A stretch of 5,705 nucleotides of DNA from assembly GCA_020200675.1 (NCBI GenBank), contig JAIVIG010000187.1, forward strand, positions 1 to 5,705, in the 5' to 3' direction. Positions within the stretch are counted from its first letter, which is position 1. The number at the start of each line of letters is the position of its first letter. Under the pieces are notes generated by a model. It had not been told where the DNA came from, ran no database searches, and saw nothing but the letters and a program-made list of their open reading frames with translations. The stretch is from Actinomycetota bacterium. Its GTDB lineage: Bacteria; Actinomycetota; Rubrobacteria; Rubrobacterales; Rubrobacteraceae. Position numbers and translations under genes: made by a program. Shown here in pieces: positions 5,647 to 5,705 of this stretch.

Positions 5647-5672
5647 AAAGAGGGAGCCTACTCCTGTATACG
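5643..5672 (+). promoter_or_regulatory. Candidate promoter for a gene beyond the right edge
   Basis: TTGAAA at 5643-5648 and TATACG at 5667-5672 are separated by 18 bases. Each matches the sigma-70 consensus in four to five of six positions. A tandem repeat and a Shine-Dalgarno sequence follow directly, which fits a promoter-operator-RBS arrangement. The alternative is a -35 at TTGACC (5679-5684), whose -10 would then lie at or past the window edge. Confidence 0.4.
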
Positions 5673-5679
5673 GTCTAGT

Positions 5680-5696
5680 TGACCAAGACTGACCAA
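5680..5696 (+). repeat. Tandem TGACCAA repeat, operator-like
   Basis: TGACCAA occurs at 5680-5686 and 5690-5696, separated by GAC, giving a 10-bp period, about one helical turn. It sits just downstream of the candidate -10 and just upstream of the ribosome site. Direct repeats on one face of the helix near the transcription start suggest a regulator site, but the regulator is unknown. Confidence 0.45.
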
Positions 5697-5702
5697 AGGA
5701 GA
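5695..5702 (+). promoter_or_regulatory. Ribosome binding site of a gene starting past the right edge
   Basis: AAAGGAGA followed by AGA ends the window. This is a strong Shine-Dalgarno sequence, so a plus-strand start codon is expected within roughly the next five to ten bases outside the window. Confidence 0.5.
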
Positions 5703-5705
5703 AGA

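Overview
The window looks like a piece of a high-GC actinobacterial chromosome, most likely from Rubrobacter or a close relative. This is an inference from GC-rich codon use, from the style of the CorA, OpuAC/ProX and LtaS-like proteins, and from small hydrophobic proteins that resemble ones I associate with that genus. No rRNA or other phylogenetic marker is present. The region is a mix of a few intact genes and much decayed or mobile DNA.

Layout from left to right. (1) Positions 1-244, minus strand: the start of a small multi-pass membrane protein that runs off the left edge. (2) Positions 245-628: an intergenic region dominated by a 161-bp imperfect foldback element (400-560) with terminal inverted repeats and G-rich arms. 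(3) Positions 629-1513, minus: an intact lipoprotein, the substrate-binding subunit of a glycine betaine-type ABC transporter, with no permease or ATPase beside it. (4) Positions 1614-3267, minus: an LtaS-like membrane sulfatase/phosphoglycerol-transferase gene split into a 72-codon N-terminal piece and a catalytic piece in another frame; an internal deletion with frameshift appears to have removed most of the membrane domain. (5) Positions 3268-3697: a divergent intergenic region with a good plus-strand promoter, a perfect Shine-Dalgarno sequence and a Ser-rich 21-codon ORF that may be the disconnected original start of the next gene. (6) Positions 3698-4762, plus: a CorA magnesium/cobalt transporter with an intact core. 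(7) Positions 4802-4940: a 127-bp MITE-like element with 17-bp terminal inverted repeats and 6-bp target duplications. (8) Positions 4960-5349, minus: a membrane-protein pseudogene with an in-frame TGA, its 5' end replaced by an IS630-type fragment. (9) Positions 5356-5646, plus: the N-terminal HTH part of an IS630-type transposase, cut short. (10) Positions 5643-5705: a promoter, a tandem operator-like repeat and a ribosome binding site pointing at a gene just beyond the right edge.

The genes do not form one pathway. The intact functions are osmolyte binding and divalent-cation transport; the cell-envelope sulfatase is broken. The common theme is local decay: one deletion, one nonsense codon, a likely disrupted corA leader and three miniature or truncated mobile elements within 5.7 kb. 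I found no new defence or biosynthetic system. The best candidates for something undescribed are the two miniature elements and the corA upstream region.
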